A stretch of 64,000 nucleotides of DNA, taken from NCBI GenBank assembly GCA_019925105.1, contig JAHGAU010000033.1, forward strand, positions 248,001-312,000, given 5' to 3'. Both the position numbers and the translations under genes were made by a program. The stretch's first letter is position 1. The number at the start of each line of letters is the position of its first letter. The stretch is from Niebla homalea (Eukaryota; Ascomycota; Lecanoromycetes; Lecanorales; Ramalinaceae). Below the pieces are notes generated by a model, which had not been told where the DNA came from, did no database searches, and saw nothing but the letters and a program-made list of their open reading frames with translations. Of this stretch, positions 1 through 13,129 are shown piece by piece.

Positions 1-3000
1 ACCTTAAATTAATCCGTTAATATAACTCCGCTTTTACCGTTTAAATAAGTATAAAAGATAGCTAAGGAAGCTAAAGTATTTATAAAGGCGGTAAAGGTAA
101 TATTTTAATTAGCGGAACTCCCTTAACTCGATAATAAGGAATAAATTAATTATTTTATAAAACGGGTAATAAAAACTTTAAATAAAATAATTAACGTTAT
201 AATCTTAATAATAAAGCCGTCTTAAAGAGTTAAAATTTATTAAAACGAAGAATATATAAAGGTAATTATAAAGGTAAAAGCGCTTATAAAATAAATTATT
301 AAATATAAAAACCGGGAAACGCTTTAACGGTTAAAGGAAGTTTAAAAGGAAAAAGAAAGAATTATCCGGAAAATTAAGTAAATATATTTCCGGGCTATAA
401 TATATAACTCGGCGGTTTCCCTTTATAGTATTTAAAAGCTAATAAAATACAATAAAGAATAAAATAAAAAACTTAAATTTATTTTTAAGTTTTTACCCTT
501 AAAAAGTTTAAACGGTACGGTAATGAATACCTTTAACGGTAAAATTAAGGCTCTTAAAGGGGCGTTTTTTCCTTTATTACCGGAAGTTAACCTAATAAAT
601 ATTAACGGTATAATATATCCTAAACTAATAATAATAAGTAAGGTAATAACCCAGGAAATAATAATTAAGGTAATTAATAAGTTAAAGAAGGATAAGGCCC
701 CCGGATTTAACGGTATATTAAATAGGTTTTTATTTATAATAACGTTATTATTTAAAAAGGTCTTTATTTACTTATTTTAAGTTTATTTTAATATAAAATA
801 TTACCTTTATAGATTTAAAGAGGTTAAAATAATTATCCTTAAGAAGCCGGTTAAGTTAAATTACTTAAAGGTAAAATTATATAGACTTATAGTACTCCTT
901 TATACGTTAAGGAAAATTTTAAAGATAATAATTATAAAGATTTTAAGTAACTATATAGAAAAGTATAAATTACTCCCTAATTAATAAATAAAGGTAAAAA
1001 GAAAATAATTAATAAAGATAACTCTTAAAAGCTTAATTAATAATATATATACGGTATAAAACCATAAAAAGAAATACGTTATAAGTTTTTTTTCTTTAAA
1101 TATTATAAAAGTATTTAATAAAATAAATTATTAAAGGTTACTATATAATTTACGGAAAAAGGGGGTCTTATTTTTCCTTATAAATTAAATAGAAAGTTTC
1201 TTAAGTAATTAAACGATGTTAATTAACCTAGAATAAAAGATAAATACGATAAAATTTATAATAATAGGGATTCTTTAAGGATTATTTATTTCTTTAATTT
1301 TATTCTTATTCTTTAATAGTTTATTTATTGAAAACTTAATAAAGTTAAAATAGAAGGTTTAAATAAGAAGCTTTATTAACGATATTTACCTCTTAGCCTA
1401 TAATACGTTTACTTATATAAATTATTTAAAGTTAAAATAAACTTATAAAGTCTACTTACGATAAATAAAGATATATAAAGTTTAATTCGTCCCGTATAAA
1501 TATAAGCTTATTTATATAATAAAGAGTTTAAAGTTATACGATATAATAGCTATAATAAACTTAAGCAATATAACGGTAAAACCGCAAATTAATATTAAAA
1601 TATTTAGTTTATAAATCAATAGGAAATTAAATTAAAAGAATTATATAAGAAAGGTCTAAAAGAAGATAATTTTATAAAAAAGGGGCTTTATTTACTTTAT
1701 AGCATTAATATAAAAAGCTACCTTATAAAAGGCTAGAATTATTTATTAAACGGTTATAAAGTTTATAATAATATACGCGGTAATTATTTAATACGTACCC
1801 GAAAGTATACTTAAATATAGGAAAAAGCCCGTCCGGTAATTATAAAAGGTTTAAAACCGATACTTAAAAGTAATAAGTAAAATATATAAAGTAATTCCCG
1901 TCTTAATATTGGAATCCAAGGTTTTTATATTATTAATAAAACTAGCCTTAAATTAAATAATCGCTTAAATAAAGCTTAAAAAAGGTATAAACTTAATTAT
2001 ATTAATAGGAAACGAATGTATTTATTAAAACTATAAAAGGCCTTAAATAAAAAAACGTAAAAAAACGGTACCTACCCTTTTTATAGAAGTTAAATTAAAG
2101 TAAACCAAAAAAAAGGTTAACTTAATTTACGTTTAAAAAGCTAACGTAAAAGTATATAAACTTTTACTTAAAGTGAAAACGGCGGAAAAAAAGAAAACCG
2201 TAAGGGCAAAATTAATAATAATTATTTTATAAACTATAAGGAAATAAATAAAATATTAATATAAATATAAATATAAAGAATTAATCCTTTAAAGGCGATA
2301 ATATCCGGCGTTAAATAACAATAAAATTATTAATAAGCATTTCTGGCGTTATAGGATTATAAGGAAAAATAATAACGCGTTAATAATTTAATTCTGGATA
2401 AATAAAAACGGTTTAATTTATTTCTTTTTTATTATATACGTTAATAACCGGATTAACGTTAATTACGAATATAAATAATAAAAATAGGACGCTATATATA
2501 TATTAATTTCTTATTTATTAGTTAAGGAGTTTAAACCGGGATTAATTAAAAGGATAAAGATTAACGATTATCGTTAAATACTTATTAATAAAAAGGGTAT
2601 TAAAGCGGCCGTTAAATTTATAATAATTATAAATTTATTATCATAATTTAACTTAATTAAGGAAATAGATAAAGTGGTTAAAAACTTAATTAAGAAACCT
2701 TACCGTTAATTTAAGGGTAAAAAGTAACGGCGGAAAAACTATACTTAATAAAGGGCTAAAGGGGCTATAAATATTAATATAATATAAAAGGCGATATTAT
2801 ATTAATCGGTAAAGTTATATAAATAAGGTAATAATAATATACGTATTAATAAAAATATTTAATAATATAATCGGAATTTTGAAATTTTAACATTAAATAA
2901 ACCCGTAAAGTAACGGAAAAGCAATAGGTTTAAGGGTAACCTTTAAGTAAATTCGGTTATAATATTATAGGTTTTCTTAAAAAAGGCGTATAAATAAATT

Positions 3001-3060
3001 CTTATTTTTAAACGGCCGTAAATATTTTTAACCCTTAAGATATAAGTAAAGGCTGGGTAA
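1..3060 (+). pseudogene. LINE ORF2 remnant (endonuclease C-term, reverse transcriptase)
   Basis: ORF2 of a Tad1-clade LINE nicks the target and copies the element RNA. The longest open stretch is 523-780 (85 codons). It includes KDKAPGFNGILNRFL, the relic of the KAPGPDGIPN motif at the start of LINE reverse transcriptase. Further on, GIL-stop-GLFIS near 1270 matches the LQGSPISP motif, and FINDIYLLAYNT at 1371-1405 is the catalytic F(V/A)DD box with the first Asp read as Asn. Stops (TAA, TAG) break every frame. The ATG at 523 is internal to the old ORF and is not a start. The family assignment is firm; the protein is dead. Confidence 0.85.
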
Positions 3061-3195
3061 ATACCGGTTTTTATTCTTAACGTTATAAATATCGGGTTTT
3101 TTACGGTTATTAATAAGGCTATATAGCCGAGTATTAAGGAACGCCGGAATTAACTTAGTTAAATCCGTAATATAAATTAATTAATTAATTAATTA
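1..3195 (+). mobile_element. Tad1-like LINE, 3' portion (Tad-1)
   Basis: Non-LTR retrotransposon whose 5' part lies beyond the left edge. It begins inside the endonuclease domain and runs through reverse transcriptase to the 3' end. It aligns by eye with 13830-17007 and with 45560-48780. The 3' end is a decayed TCAA-type tail, here read as repeated TTAA (about 3175-3195) because each CA has become TA. Almost no CA or TG remains. It sits inside Copia A sequence (3196 onward), so it is probably the innermost layer of the left-hand nest. The left flank and target duplication are not visible. Confidence 0.88.
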
Positions 3196-5400
3196 ATAAA
3201 TAAAACCGATAATATTATTATTAAGGATATAATTAAACTTATATCCGATAAATAATTTAAACTTTATATAATTTTAAAACTTATAATTATTAAAGAAAAT
3301 ATTAATAAGAATAACTTATTTATTTTATTTTTATTTACCTTTAATAATAATATTATAAAAGAATCTCCGGGTATATATATTTTTATAAATTTAAATTTAA
3401 GGTTATTTAATCTTTATAATTTTATTTTATATTATTATTTATTTTTAATAGAATTTATTAAATCTTTAAATTTATTTACTTAAACTTACGTAATTAAAAT
3501 ATAATCCTTAAGTTATTAATGTTACCGGGATTTTAATTATTAAGCCGTTAACTTTTAATTAATATTTATATATTTTATAATTATAATTTTTACGGATTAT
3601 ACGGAACTTATAACTTATATATAAGTTATAAAAAATATATATTATAAAATAAAATAAAAGTTTATTATAAAAAATAAAGTTAAATCCTTAAAGAAGAATA
3701 AAACTTAAGTCTTAATAAATTTATTTTCCGGTATTAATATATTAAATAATAAGTAAGTTTATAAGTATAAACGTAAATTAAACGGTAATATTATTAAGTA
3801 TAAAGTTAAATAAGTAATCCGTAGCTTTTAATAAAAAAAAACTTAAATTTTTTTAATATTTTTATAACGGTTATTAAGCTTATAAGCTATAAGACCTTTT
3901 TTATTATAATAGTTATATATAACCTAAAGATTAAATAAATAAACGTTAAATAAATATTTTTTTTTAAAAATATTTTTAAAAAGATTTATATTTATTAATT
4001 AACGGGCTTTAATAATAGTTTAAAACGTATTTATTTATTAAATAAAGCTCTTTATAAACTTAAATAATTATTTTAAATTTAATATTAATCTTTTTCTATA
4101 TTCCTTAAGAAACTTAATTACCGTTATATTAATAAAAATTATAGTATATTTTTAAATTTAAATATTAATATTATTATTATTATATATATCGATAATATTT
4201 TAATAATAAAAATTAATAAATAAATTATTATTAATTTAAAGGCTTAATTAAATAAAAAGTTTAAAATATCCGATTTAAGTTTATATAATTAATATTTAAA
4301 TATAAGTATTATATATAATTAATAAAATTAAACTTTAATTTTTAATTAAGAAAGCTATATTAAATAAGTTTTTACTTAATTTAATATATATAACGATCTT
4401 TTTTTTAAGGATAATAATATAATTATCCTTATAAATATAAATATTTATTTTAAACCAATTAATAAAAAATATACCGTTTTAAAGTAATTTTAACTTAAAT
4501 ATTAATTTATTATCGGTTTATTTATATATATTATAATAAGTATTAAGCTTAATATAATTTATATAATATTAATAATATTATATTACGTATTTAACCTTAA
4601 TAAAAAGCATTAAATAATTATTAAGAAAATCTTTTATTACCTTTATAATATAACCTTTTAAAGTTTATTTTTTAAAGCTTTTTAAAGTTTTTTAATAATT
4701 ATATAAACTTAAATTACGTCAGCGATTTATAAATATACTGGTTTATTTCCGGGTATATTTTTTATTTAAAAAATATAATTATTAATTAATCCTTAAAACG
4801 TTAACCAATTATAGCCTTATTTATTTATAAAATTAAATATATAAAATAATATAATATTATTAAAAAAGCGATTTAATTTAAATAATTATTAATTTAATTT
4901 ATTAAAATTATTTTAAATTTAATAATATTATTGGCTTTTAAAGATAAGGATATTATATAGAATTACGTTTTTTTATTTAATTTAAATTTAATATTAAGGT
5001 TTTTACTTTTATTATAATAATCTTTTATAATAATTAAAGAATAATTATATTAATAAAAAACCTTATAAATTACTTAAAAATAAAGCATATATATATTAAG
5101 TATTATTTTCTTTAAGAATATATAGTTAATAAATAAATAAAACTTATATATTATTTTACCAGGAATATAATAATTAATAACCTTATAAAGCCGTTATTAA
5201 GGGATAACTTTTTAAATTCAGAAATTATCTAGGATTAAAGTAATCGGTATTATATTTTTACTAATATTTTAAAATAAATAAATATACCCCTTATTATTAG
5301 AGTCGGGGTAAATATACCTTTTATTATAGTAATATAGTTCTAATAAAAGCTTTTACTTTTTACTTAATAGATAATACGGTATTATAATATTATAAAGTTA
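3196..5400 (+). pseudogene. Copia pol remnant (RT and RNase H), CopA-1
   Basis: A decayed Copia reverse transcriptase and RNase H. A block at 3655-3800 reads like DKVKSLKKNKT followed by NVLNNK-x-VYKYKRKLNG, the usual start of the Copia RT domain. At 4183-4210 the frame reads IYIDNILIIK, the YVDD catalytic box with one Asp still present. The RNase H end, with a KAEY-like block in CopA-4, is stop-riddled here. There is no usable frame. Identity rests on collinearity with the better preserved copy at 50500-52713. Confidence 0.8.
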
Positions 5401-5415
5401 TTAATTAAGTAGGAA

Positions 5416-5553
5416 TATTAGAAGTATAAAAGGTAAAAACCTCGGTTATTATTAAAAAAGGGTTAATTTACTTTTTAAACTTCTTATAAATAAATATCGC
5501 TTAATATTTTATATAATATTTAATTAAATAAATTATATTTTATTAATTTAATA
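5416..5553 (+). repeat. Copia A 3' LTR of CopA-1
   Basis: A 138 bp LTR read as TATTAGAAGTATAAAAGG ... TTAATTTAATA. It is the RIP-mutated form of the TGTYAGAAGTGCAGAAGG ... TTTCAACA LTR seen at 40839, 52714 and 53025 (reverse). Both terminal dinucleotides, TG and CA, have become TA. Confidence 0.82.
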
Positions 5554-5599
5554 TTTACTTTTTATCTTTTAAGGTAAAGGATATTAACGGCCGTTTAAA

Positions 5600-8500
5600 G
5601 AATAATAATCTATTTATATATTTTTTATATTTTAATTTCCCTAAGAAAATCTATAATAATATAACTATATCCTTATAAAGGCTACTTTTAAACTTATTAC
5701 TCTTTTATTCCTTTATACGTTTATATTATCTTAACTTTACGTAACGCCTTTAAATATTTTTATTAATATTTATATATTTAATATATATCTTTTTTATATT
5801 ATTATTACCGTTAACTTTTTTAAAGATTTTTAATAAATATTTATTATTATATCTTTATAATTATAAAAAATACTTTCCGGTTTATATAATTAACGTAATT
5901 AATTTCTATTTCTCTTTTTCTTTTTTGATTAATAATAAGCCTTTTTTATAAGGTTTTTAATAACCTTATTTATCTTTATAATAAAATTAAACTATAATAA
6001 TAATCCGGTAAATATTATAAACTTAATAATTATTTAAATATTTTACTTTATAAATAATATTTAAAAATAATTATAAATATTAATTTTTATAATAAATTTT
6101 AATTTAATTTCTATAAATAAGGGATAAGAAATAAAAACGTATATAATATTTTACTTTTTTTATTTATATTTATATCCGGCGTTTATTTAACCTTTAATAT
6201 ATATAATAAATAAAAAATAAATTAAACCGTTTTTACCCGTTTAAAGTTAAATTATTAATATATTATTACTTTTTTTTATAATATTATAACGGCGGAAATA
6301 TTTATTAATAATCTTTTTATTATTAAGAATTAAATAATAATAATTTTAAAATATAAAGTTTTTATATTTTTATTAACGTTTAATTTATTTTATTATAATT
6401 TATAAAATAATTATTATAATTTTCGCTTTTTAAATTTTTTTAATTTTAGTTTTTCTTATATTTAATAAGAATTTATATACGTTTAAATTAACCTTTAAAA
6501 TACCGGTAAAATTAACTTTTTTCTTAATTTATTTTTACTTTATTTTAATAAAAAAAAGGATAAATATCTTTAATTTATTCTTTTTAACTTAAAACTTATT
6601 AAGATTTTAACGGATCCGTTTTTTTCCTATTATTATAATTAAGTATATATATTTTTTTAATTTTATTTAAACGATTATTTAATTTAATAAGATTTTAATT
6701 AAGAATATAAAGATCTTAAATTTTAATACCGGAATAAAGGTTACTTTATAAATATTATTAATTACTCTTAAATACCGGTTTTAGACTTTTTATAATATTT
6801 AAATAAACTTTTTTTTATATTTTAGAGTATTTTTAAGTATATATTAAATAATTATAACATATATTATAATTAACTTTATTACGGTTTAATAAACGGTCCG
6901 GGCCTTCTATAATATATCTCCCTATATTAATATAGCGAGGTAAGTAAAGCCTTTTTTTTATAAAGTTATCTTTTTTTAAACTTTTCTTATATAATCCTTT
7001 TAATTAAGTTTTTTATTTATTTAAAAATTAAAGACTTTAATATTAATATCCGGTTTTATTATAATTTTATTTAAATTTATTATAATTATTATATTATATA
7101 GCTTTAGACTTTTAATTATATAAATAAACTTATATTTATATAATATAAATTAAACCCTATAAGTTTTTATTTATTAAAGATAGATTTTATAAGTTTATTT
7201 TAATTCTAAATAATTTATATATATAAAAATATTATAAATTAAAAGATAAACGTTATTAATAAAGTTTTTAACTTAAACCTTTTATTTTAACTTAATAAGC
7301 TCTTTAATTAATAAATTATTAAAAAATAGAAATAATATAAAAAAAAAAAAATTCTTAAGGAATCTTTATTATAATAAGCTTTATTAAATTTATTTTTTAT
7401 CTTAAGTTAATTAATATAATTTAATTACTTAAGAAACTTTTCGTTTATTTAATTAAAAAGAATAATATCCTTTTTTTTTTAAGTTATATAATAACCTTTA
7501 ATAATTTATTTTATTAAAAATATTTATAATATTAAAAGAAAAAAGACTTATAATATATCTTTTTCCGTAATTTTATATTATATATATATTATTAATTAAT
7601 TTTTTAAGGATTATTTTTATTAATTAATTTTTTTATTCTTATTTATTAATCGGGAAAAAGTCCGTAATTCTTTATATAATTATTAAGGATCCTTATTATT
7701 ATTATCTTTAAGGTTTTCCTTAACGTATATAGGAATATAATAAGTTTATAAGACTTTATTTTAGAATAATCCGGCTTAATAAACTTCTTAAGGATAATTA
7801 TCTTTATTTCCTTAAACTTATATAAATAATAATTAACGTTAAAATATACTTAAAAAAGGTAAATAAAGACCTTTTTAAATAGTAAAATTATTATTGCCAG
7901 GAATCTATTAAGAATCTTATTTAATCTTAAGGCTTTATCTTTCTTTAATTTATTAATCGTCTTAATTATTATATTTTATATTATTACTTTATTTATTAAT
8001 ACGGGGTTAAAATATATAACGCCGTTAATATTATTTAAGTTAGCTTTTAATAAAGGGGGGAAAAATATTCCTTTAAGGGTTTCAATTTTACCGTTAAAGG
8101 TATTAATTAATATATTATTAAGTCTTTTAAAAGGCAGGAATTTAAGGATAAATTTTAATTTTTTATTTTATTCTTTATTATATTTCGGTAACTTTTAGAT
8201 ATTACGAGGTAAAATTATTAAGTTATATATTATAAATTAAAAGTATATTTACTTAATTTTCTTAATAATCCTTTCCTTTTTTTTTTTTTTAAGTAACCCT
8301 TAATTAATTAAGTATCTCTTAATTCCTATATTTAAAAGCCTATTTAATTAACCTTTTTACCTTTATAATCGCGGTTATATACCCTTTATTTTAATAGGTT
8401 TTAATTCTTTAAGAAGGTTTTATTATCGGGATAATTTTATCGATTATTTTATTTAATACCTTTATTATTTACTTTATAAAAATGTCAATCCAATTTCTAT

Positions 8501-9310
8501 TATTTAATTAAAGGAGGTCTGTGAATTATATTATTATTTCTTTTACTTTTATATAAACCTTTATTTCCTTAACCGTCTTTTATACTTTCCTTACCGGTAA
8601 TAATATAATTATATTAACGGTTTAATCTAGGGTTATCTATATTGGTATATAATCTGAGTTATATTTTAAGTCCTTTTATAACCTATATATTACGATTCTA
8701 TTAATAATTTTTTCCGTATTAAAAATTAAATTAATTATCGTTTTAAATTTATAACTTTTTTATATAATAATCTTTTATAATATTAATATTAAAAGATTAA
8801 CTTAAATAATAACTATTAATAGGTTATCCGATTTAACGTAATTTATCGTACGTTTTTCTTTATTTTATATATAATAATATAAGTTAAAATCTTTAAGTAA
8901 TATATATTTATTTAAAATAATTAAGACCTTTTTAAGTAACGGTATCGTAAAAGGTTTTTCTTTATTAACCGGTGGCGGGTTATATATATTATAGATATTA
9001 AAGTCGCCCTTTAAGTTCCCTTCTTTTATAATATAGAATATATAAAGGTTTTTATTATAATAAATAATATCTTAATTATTTACGTTAAGCCACTTATTTA
9101 TAAAGAAATATATTCTGGTTATTTTATCCCCTTTAAAGGTTAAATAAAATTTTTCCTTTAAGTTAATAAATAAATATATATATAGGTTATATAATAGTTT
9201 TTATATTATTATAACGTTAACGTTTTCAATTTCTTTAAACTTAAATATTAATATTACGGCTTTAATTCCTTTATTATAAACGTTATATTATATTATTTTT
9301 AGAAACGTTA
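5600..9310 (-). pseudogene. LINE ORF2 (EN-RT) remnant, Tad-2
   Basis: The reverse complement matches the Tad-5 ORF2 region throughout. The KAPG-type RT entry motif lies near 7900-7950, the catalytic FxDD-like box near 7235-7270 (read as INNVYL), and the distal NNALII-type block near 6240-6300. It is heavily mutated, with stops in every frame. Strand and family come from collinearity with three other copies in the window. Confidence 0.8.
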
Positions 9311-9339
9311 ATATATTATATATTAACCTTTATAAAAAC

Positions 9340-11205
9340 TTCTTTTTTTATATCCGTTTAAGTTACGGACTTCTTATTAAAGTTAAACGTTTTTTAACTT
9401 AATATTTTCCCGGTTATTATTAAAGACGTAAAACGGCCGGCTTTTAAAATTAGGATTATAAAAAGCTTTTTCTTTTTTACTGTTATTTACCTTTTATTAT
9501 TTAATTAATTAAGCTTACGTTTTAAGGTTATTTTTAATTAACTTATTAAACCAGTTTTATACGTATTATATTATTGGATTTTTACGGTTATTTAAATTTC
9601 CTTATGTTTAATCTCTTTAACTTTTATTATATATTTAAAATCTTATATTAAGTATTTTTCCTTATTATATATAACGTATTTAAACGTACCCTTTATAAAT
9701 CCCTTAATTATTAACTTTATATACTTATAGGTATCGTAACCTTTAACGTAAACCGTATATTTTATAATATTAAAGTATTTCGTAATAATATATTTATAGT
9801 TTTAATACTTAAAATATTAATAAATATTAACCGTTTTATCTTATAATTAAGTTATCTTAAAAGATCCCCCTTTAATAATCTTTTTATTTAAGACGTTATT
9901 ATATATTTTTATTAACGTTACGCTTAATATAATAATGGAGTACCTTTTTATACGTCTTAAGGAATTAAGTTTTTTTATTATTGACAGAAGTTTATAATTA
10001 ATGATTTTAAACTTTAAATAAAAAACCGTATTTTCCCTTTTTATACTTTTTAACGTAATTTCTCTCTTAATTTCCTTAAAACGTAATAAATATATCTTAT
10101 TTATTATAATAATAAATAATTACCTTAAAACCTTAACCGATTTATACTTTCCCTTATTAATTAAAGCCTTAAATTTCTTTAAGCTTTCTTTTACTTTTAA
10201 AGACGTTATATTAAAAAGGATATTTTTATTTTATAATTTATATATCGTAATAATCTGTTTTATTAATAGTTCCGTTGTTACCTTAAAAGCCTTTATTAAT
10301 TATAATGGGTTTATTTTTATTACCGTATTCCTTTCTTTATTATTAAATAGACAAATTATTATTATTTTCATTTTCTTCGATACGGCCGCCTTTTCCTCCG
10401 TTATCCTTTTATTCTTTACCGCGGGTACCCCTTTTATTATCCTTATCGCCCAGCTTTTTCTCATTTAAGGGGTTACTGCCTTTATACCCTCGTTTTATAT
10501 ATCCAATCCTAGGCCGCCGTCTTTACCTTTTATTAACGCTTTCGTTACCGCCTTTAAAGAGCTTTATAACCGCTCCGCCTCCCCTAATTTTACCTTTACT
10601 TTTATATAGAAATCCCTTACGTTTTTTAACTTAATCTATAGTATCGGTTAGGTCTTTAACGTAATATCCTTTTATTTTATTATAAAGAGTCCTTTTAAGG
10701 CCTTTATTGTTTCCTTTACCGCCCTTTCGCCTTTACTTACCGGGCGATATACCGTCTCCGTTTTTTATTTTTGGTCCCTTAAAGTCCTATCCTCCTTATT
10801 AATTTTATTTCCTTTTTATATATTTTTAATAATACTTTTATTGTAATCTTTTTGCCTTTTTCTCCCGCTTATATCCCTCGCCGTTAATACCGTACCGGCT
10901 TTCTTACCCTTTTATTTACTTATTATCTCCGTATTATTATTATGCGTTTTACGTATTTTAATACATATATTTTATTAACCTTAATTCTTTTATTTATTTG
11001 AAGTGTTATTCGGCTTATTATTATTATATTACCCGTATGCGTTATCGCCGTTTCTATTAATATAGGTTATTTGCCCGTTTACCACCTTATTTTTAACTAT
11101 TACGTTATTTTTACTTATCATACTTAATATATTCCCCTCACTGTTATTAAAGCTATATATATACGCATCGTTTTGGACCTCTAGGGTCCCTTTGTTCGTC
11201 GCCAT
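9340..11205 (-). pseudogene. LINE ORF1 (gag-like) remnant, Tad-2
   Basis: The reverse complement starts ATGGCGACGAACAAAGGGAC, the same start as ORF1 in Tad-3 and Tad-5 (MATNKGTPEVQ in Tad-5). ORF1 of Tad-like LINEs is an RNA-binding Gag-like protein. Frames close within tens of codons in most of this copy. The boundary with ORF2 near 9310-9340 is estimated by alignment to 13110-13130 and 44880 and may be off by tens of bases. Confidence 0.72.
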
Positions 11206-11206
11206 C

Positions 11207-11233
11207 AATTCTTCTTCTTTATATTAATTTTCA
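11207..11233 (-). mobile_element. Sliver of CopB-1 between two LINE heads
   Basis: About 27 bases separate the 5' ends of Tad-2 and Tad-3. The last 13 (11221-11233, ATATTAATTTTCA) recur exactly at 17008-17020 as the target-site duplication of Tad-3. The reverse complement continues the CopB-1 sequence at 17008 onward and can be aligned with 21080-21140 of CopB-2. This is target DNA, not LINE 5' UTR. Confidence 0.65.
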
Positions 11234-11245
11234 GACGTAGATGAA

Positions 11246-13110
11246 ATGGCGACGAACAACGGGACCTTAGAGGTCAGAAACGATATACGCGTATATAGCT
11301 TAAGTAATAGTAAGGATAATACCTTAAATACGATAAACGGAAGCGGAATAATAGTAGAAATAAAAAAGAAGGAAGGGTAAGTGACTTAAGTTAATAGGAA
11401 CGGTAATAAATCGTATAAATAACGCGATAAATACAAGATAAAAAGGTTTTAAATTGAATAAAGAGCTTATAGTTAATAAGATACGCGTAAAGGGACGCGT
11501 ATAACGCATAAAGGTATTATTATAAAAAGTAATAAATAAAAAGTAAAGGGGATAAAGACGGTATACGGGGACAGATAGAAAATAAGTAAAAACACAAAAA
11601 ACCTTATTAAATATATATAAATTAAGAGAGAACTAGGTAAAGATAAAGAGATATTAAGTAAATAAGAATAAGCTATAAAAAAAGGTAATTATTAAATACG
11701 TAAAAAAGAAATAAAAAAGGAAAAGGCGGTAAGGGCGTTAAAAGGTTTCCATATAATTATATAGAAAAATATTACGTTAAAGACCTGGCCGATACTATAA
11801 ATCAAATTATAAAAAGTAAAAGACTTTTATATAAATATAAAGAAAGGTTTAAAAAAGTTAAAAAAATTACGCGGAACTTAAAAGGCAGTAATAAAAACGT
11901 TAACGGAAAAAGGTAAAAAGAAATAAAGAGGATATATATAAAATAAAAAAGCAATAAAGGAAACTTTAAGGAAGGAAATAAAAATAAGCTAAATAATAAA
12001 GGTTATAAAAGCGGCGCCGGCATTAATAATAAAAAAGGTAAAAACGGAAAAGAAAACGGCGGTATTAAGGAAAGCAAAAATAATAATTATATAATTATTA
12101 AACGAGGAAAAAAGGAATATAACGGTAAAAGTGAACTTATTATAATTAATAAAAACGTTTAAGGTAATAAGAAAGTTATTAATAAAATAAATTATTACAA
12201 TACGTAAACTATAAAACGGGGATATCCTTCTTAATATAACCTTATTAAAGGCGAAAAAAAAACTAAAGAAGTTAAAAAGATAAGCTAATAAAAAGGGATA
12301 TAAGATAATAAAGGTATTAAAACAATCTTTTATTATCGCGGTAAACGGGATATATTTAATAAGGTTTACGGGGGAAAAAAAGGAAGCTATTTTAAAACGG
12401 ATAAAAAAGGAGAATACGGTTTTTTACTTTAGGTTAAAGATTATTAATTATAATCTCCCCTTTATAATAAAAAGGCTAAACGTTTTTAATTATATAAAAA
12501 GATACTTTACGGTTATCTTAAGCGTAACGTTAATAAGAATATATAACGATATCCTTAATAAAAAGGTAATAAAGGATAAATCCCTTAAATTAACGAGACC
12601 TTAAGATTAAATAACGGATATTTATTAATATTTTAAATATTAAAGGTATAAATATATTATTATAAAGTGCTTTAATAGTATAAAGTATATAGTATATATT
12701 AAAGGGTATAATACGTATAAATATGTTAACTTAATAATAAAGGGCCTAATAAAGAACGCGTTAAAATACGTAGCATATAATAATAATAATTATTCAGCGT
12801 AAAACTTACGATATATAATAAGAATAAAAAAGACTTAATATAAAAAAACTAGGATAATAATTAAGGTTTAACGTTATAACTTATATAAATTTAGACCGGT
12901 AAAGTAATTAAAAACGGTTTTAAAACGTAAACGGAACCTATTAAATGGGGAAGGATAAAACGCGATAATTAATAATATAAAAAAAAGGAAGCTTATAACG
13001 ATATTAACCCTTAAAGCTAACCGTTTAATTAAAATTATTATTATAATAAAAAAATTAAAATAAATAACGCTTAACCTTAAAGAAAGACTATTTATATAAA
13101 TAAAAGTCAA
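11246..13110 (+). pseudogene. LINE ORF1 (gag-like) remnant, Tad-3
   Basis: It starts ATGGCGACGAACAACGGGAC, matching the ORF1 start of Tad-2 and Tad-5. Near 12612-12725 the frame holds a series of Tyr and Phe codons spaced like paired CCHC zinc knuckles (YxxF...KCFNSIKY...YNTYKY), consistent with Cys-to-Tyr changes from G-to-A mutation. This is the usual C-terminal RNA-binding module of Tad Gag. Stops occur throughout. The 3' limit is approximate. Confidence 0.75.
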
Positions 13111-13129
13111 TAAAAAAAGCCCGATAGAT

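Larger units (their letters stand above)
3196..5553 (+). mobile_element. Copia family A, 3' portion with 3' LTR (CopA-1)
   Basis: Ty1/Copia retrotransposon fragment collinear with 50513-52849 of CopA-4. It starts abruptly where the Tad-1 LINE tail ends and finishes with a complete 3' LTR. Its right end abuts the 3' end of reverse LINE Tad-2, so it probably inserted into Tad-2. Its own 5' half would lie left of Tad-1, outside the window. RIP damage is very heavy. Confidence 0.85.
5554..11206 (-). mobile_element. Tad1-like LINE, reverse strand (Tad-2)
   Basis: An almost complete LINE on the minus strand. Its 5' end is at the right (complementary ATG at 11203-11205) and its 3' end at 5554 lacks roughly the last 150-190 bases, including the TCAA tail, because Copia A (CopA-1) abuts there. 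The reverse complement aligns along its length with Tad-5 (42985-48600). The last 60 bases near the 5' end, and patches between 10370 and 11205, still contain CA and TG; the remainder is heavily RIPed. It lies head to head with Tad-3. Confidence 0.87.

Noticed and set aside
11324..13110. Reverse-strand ORFs of 61 and 78 codons
   Set aside because: They are antisense to the ORF1 region of Tad-3, hydrophobic because of AT-rich codons, and not conserved in the parallel copies.
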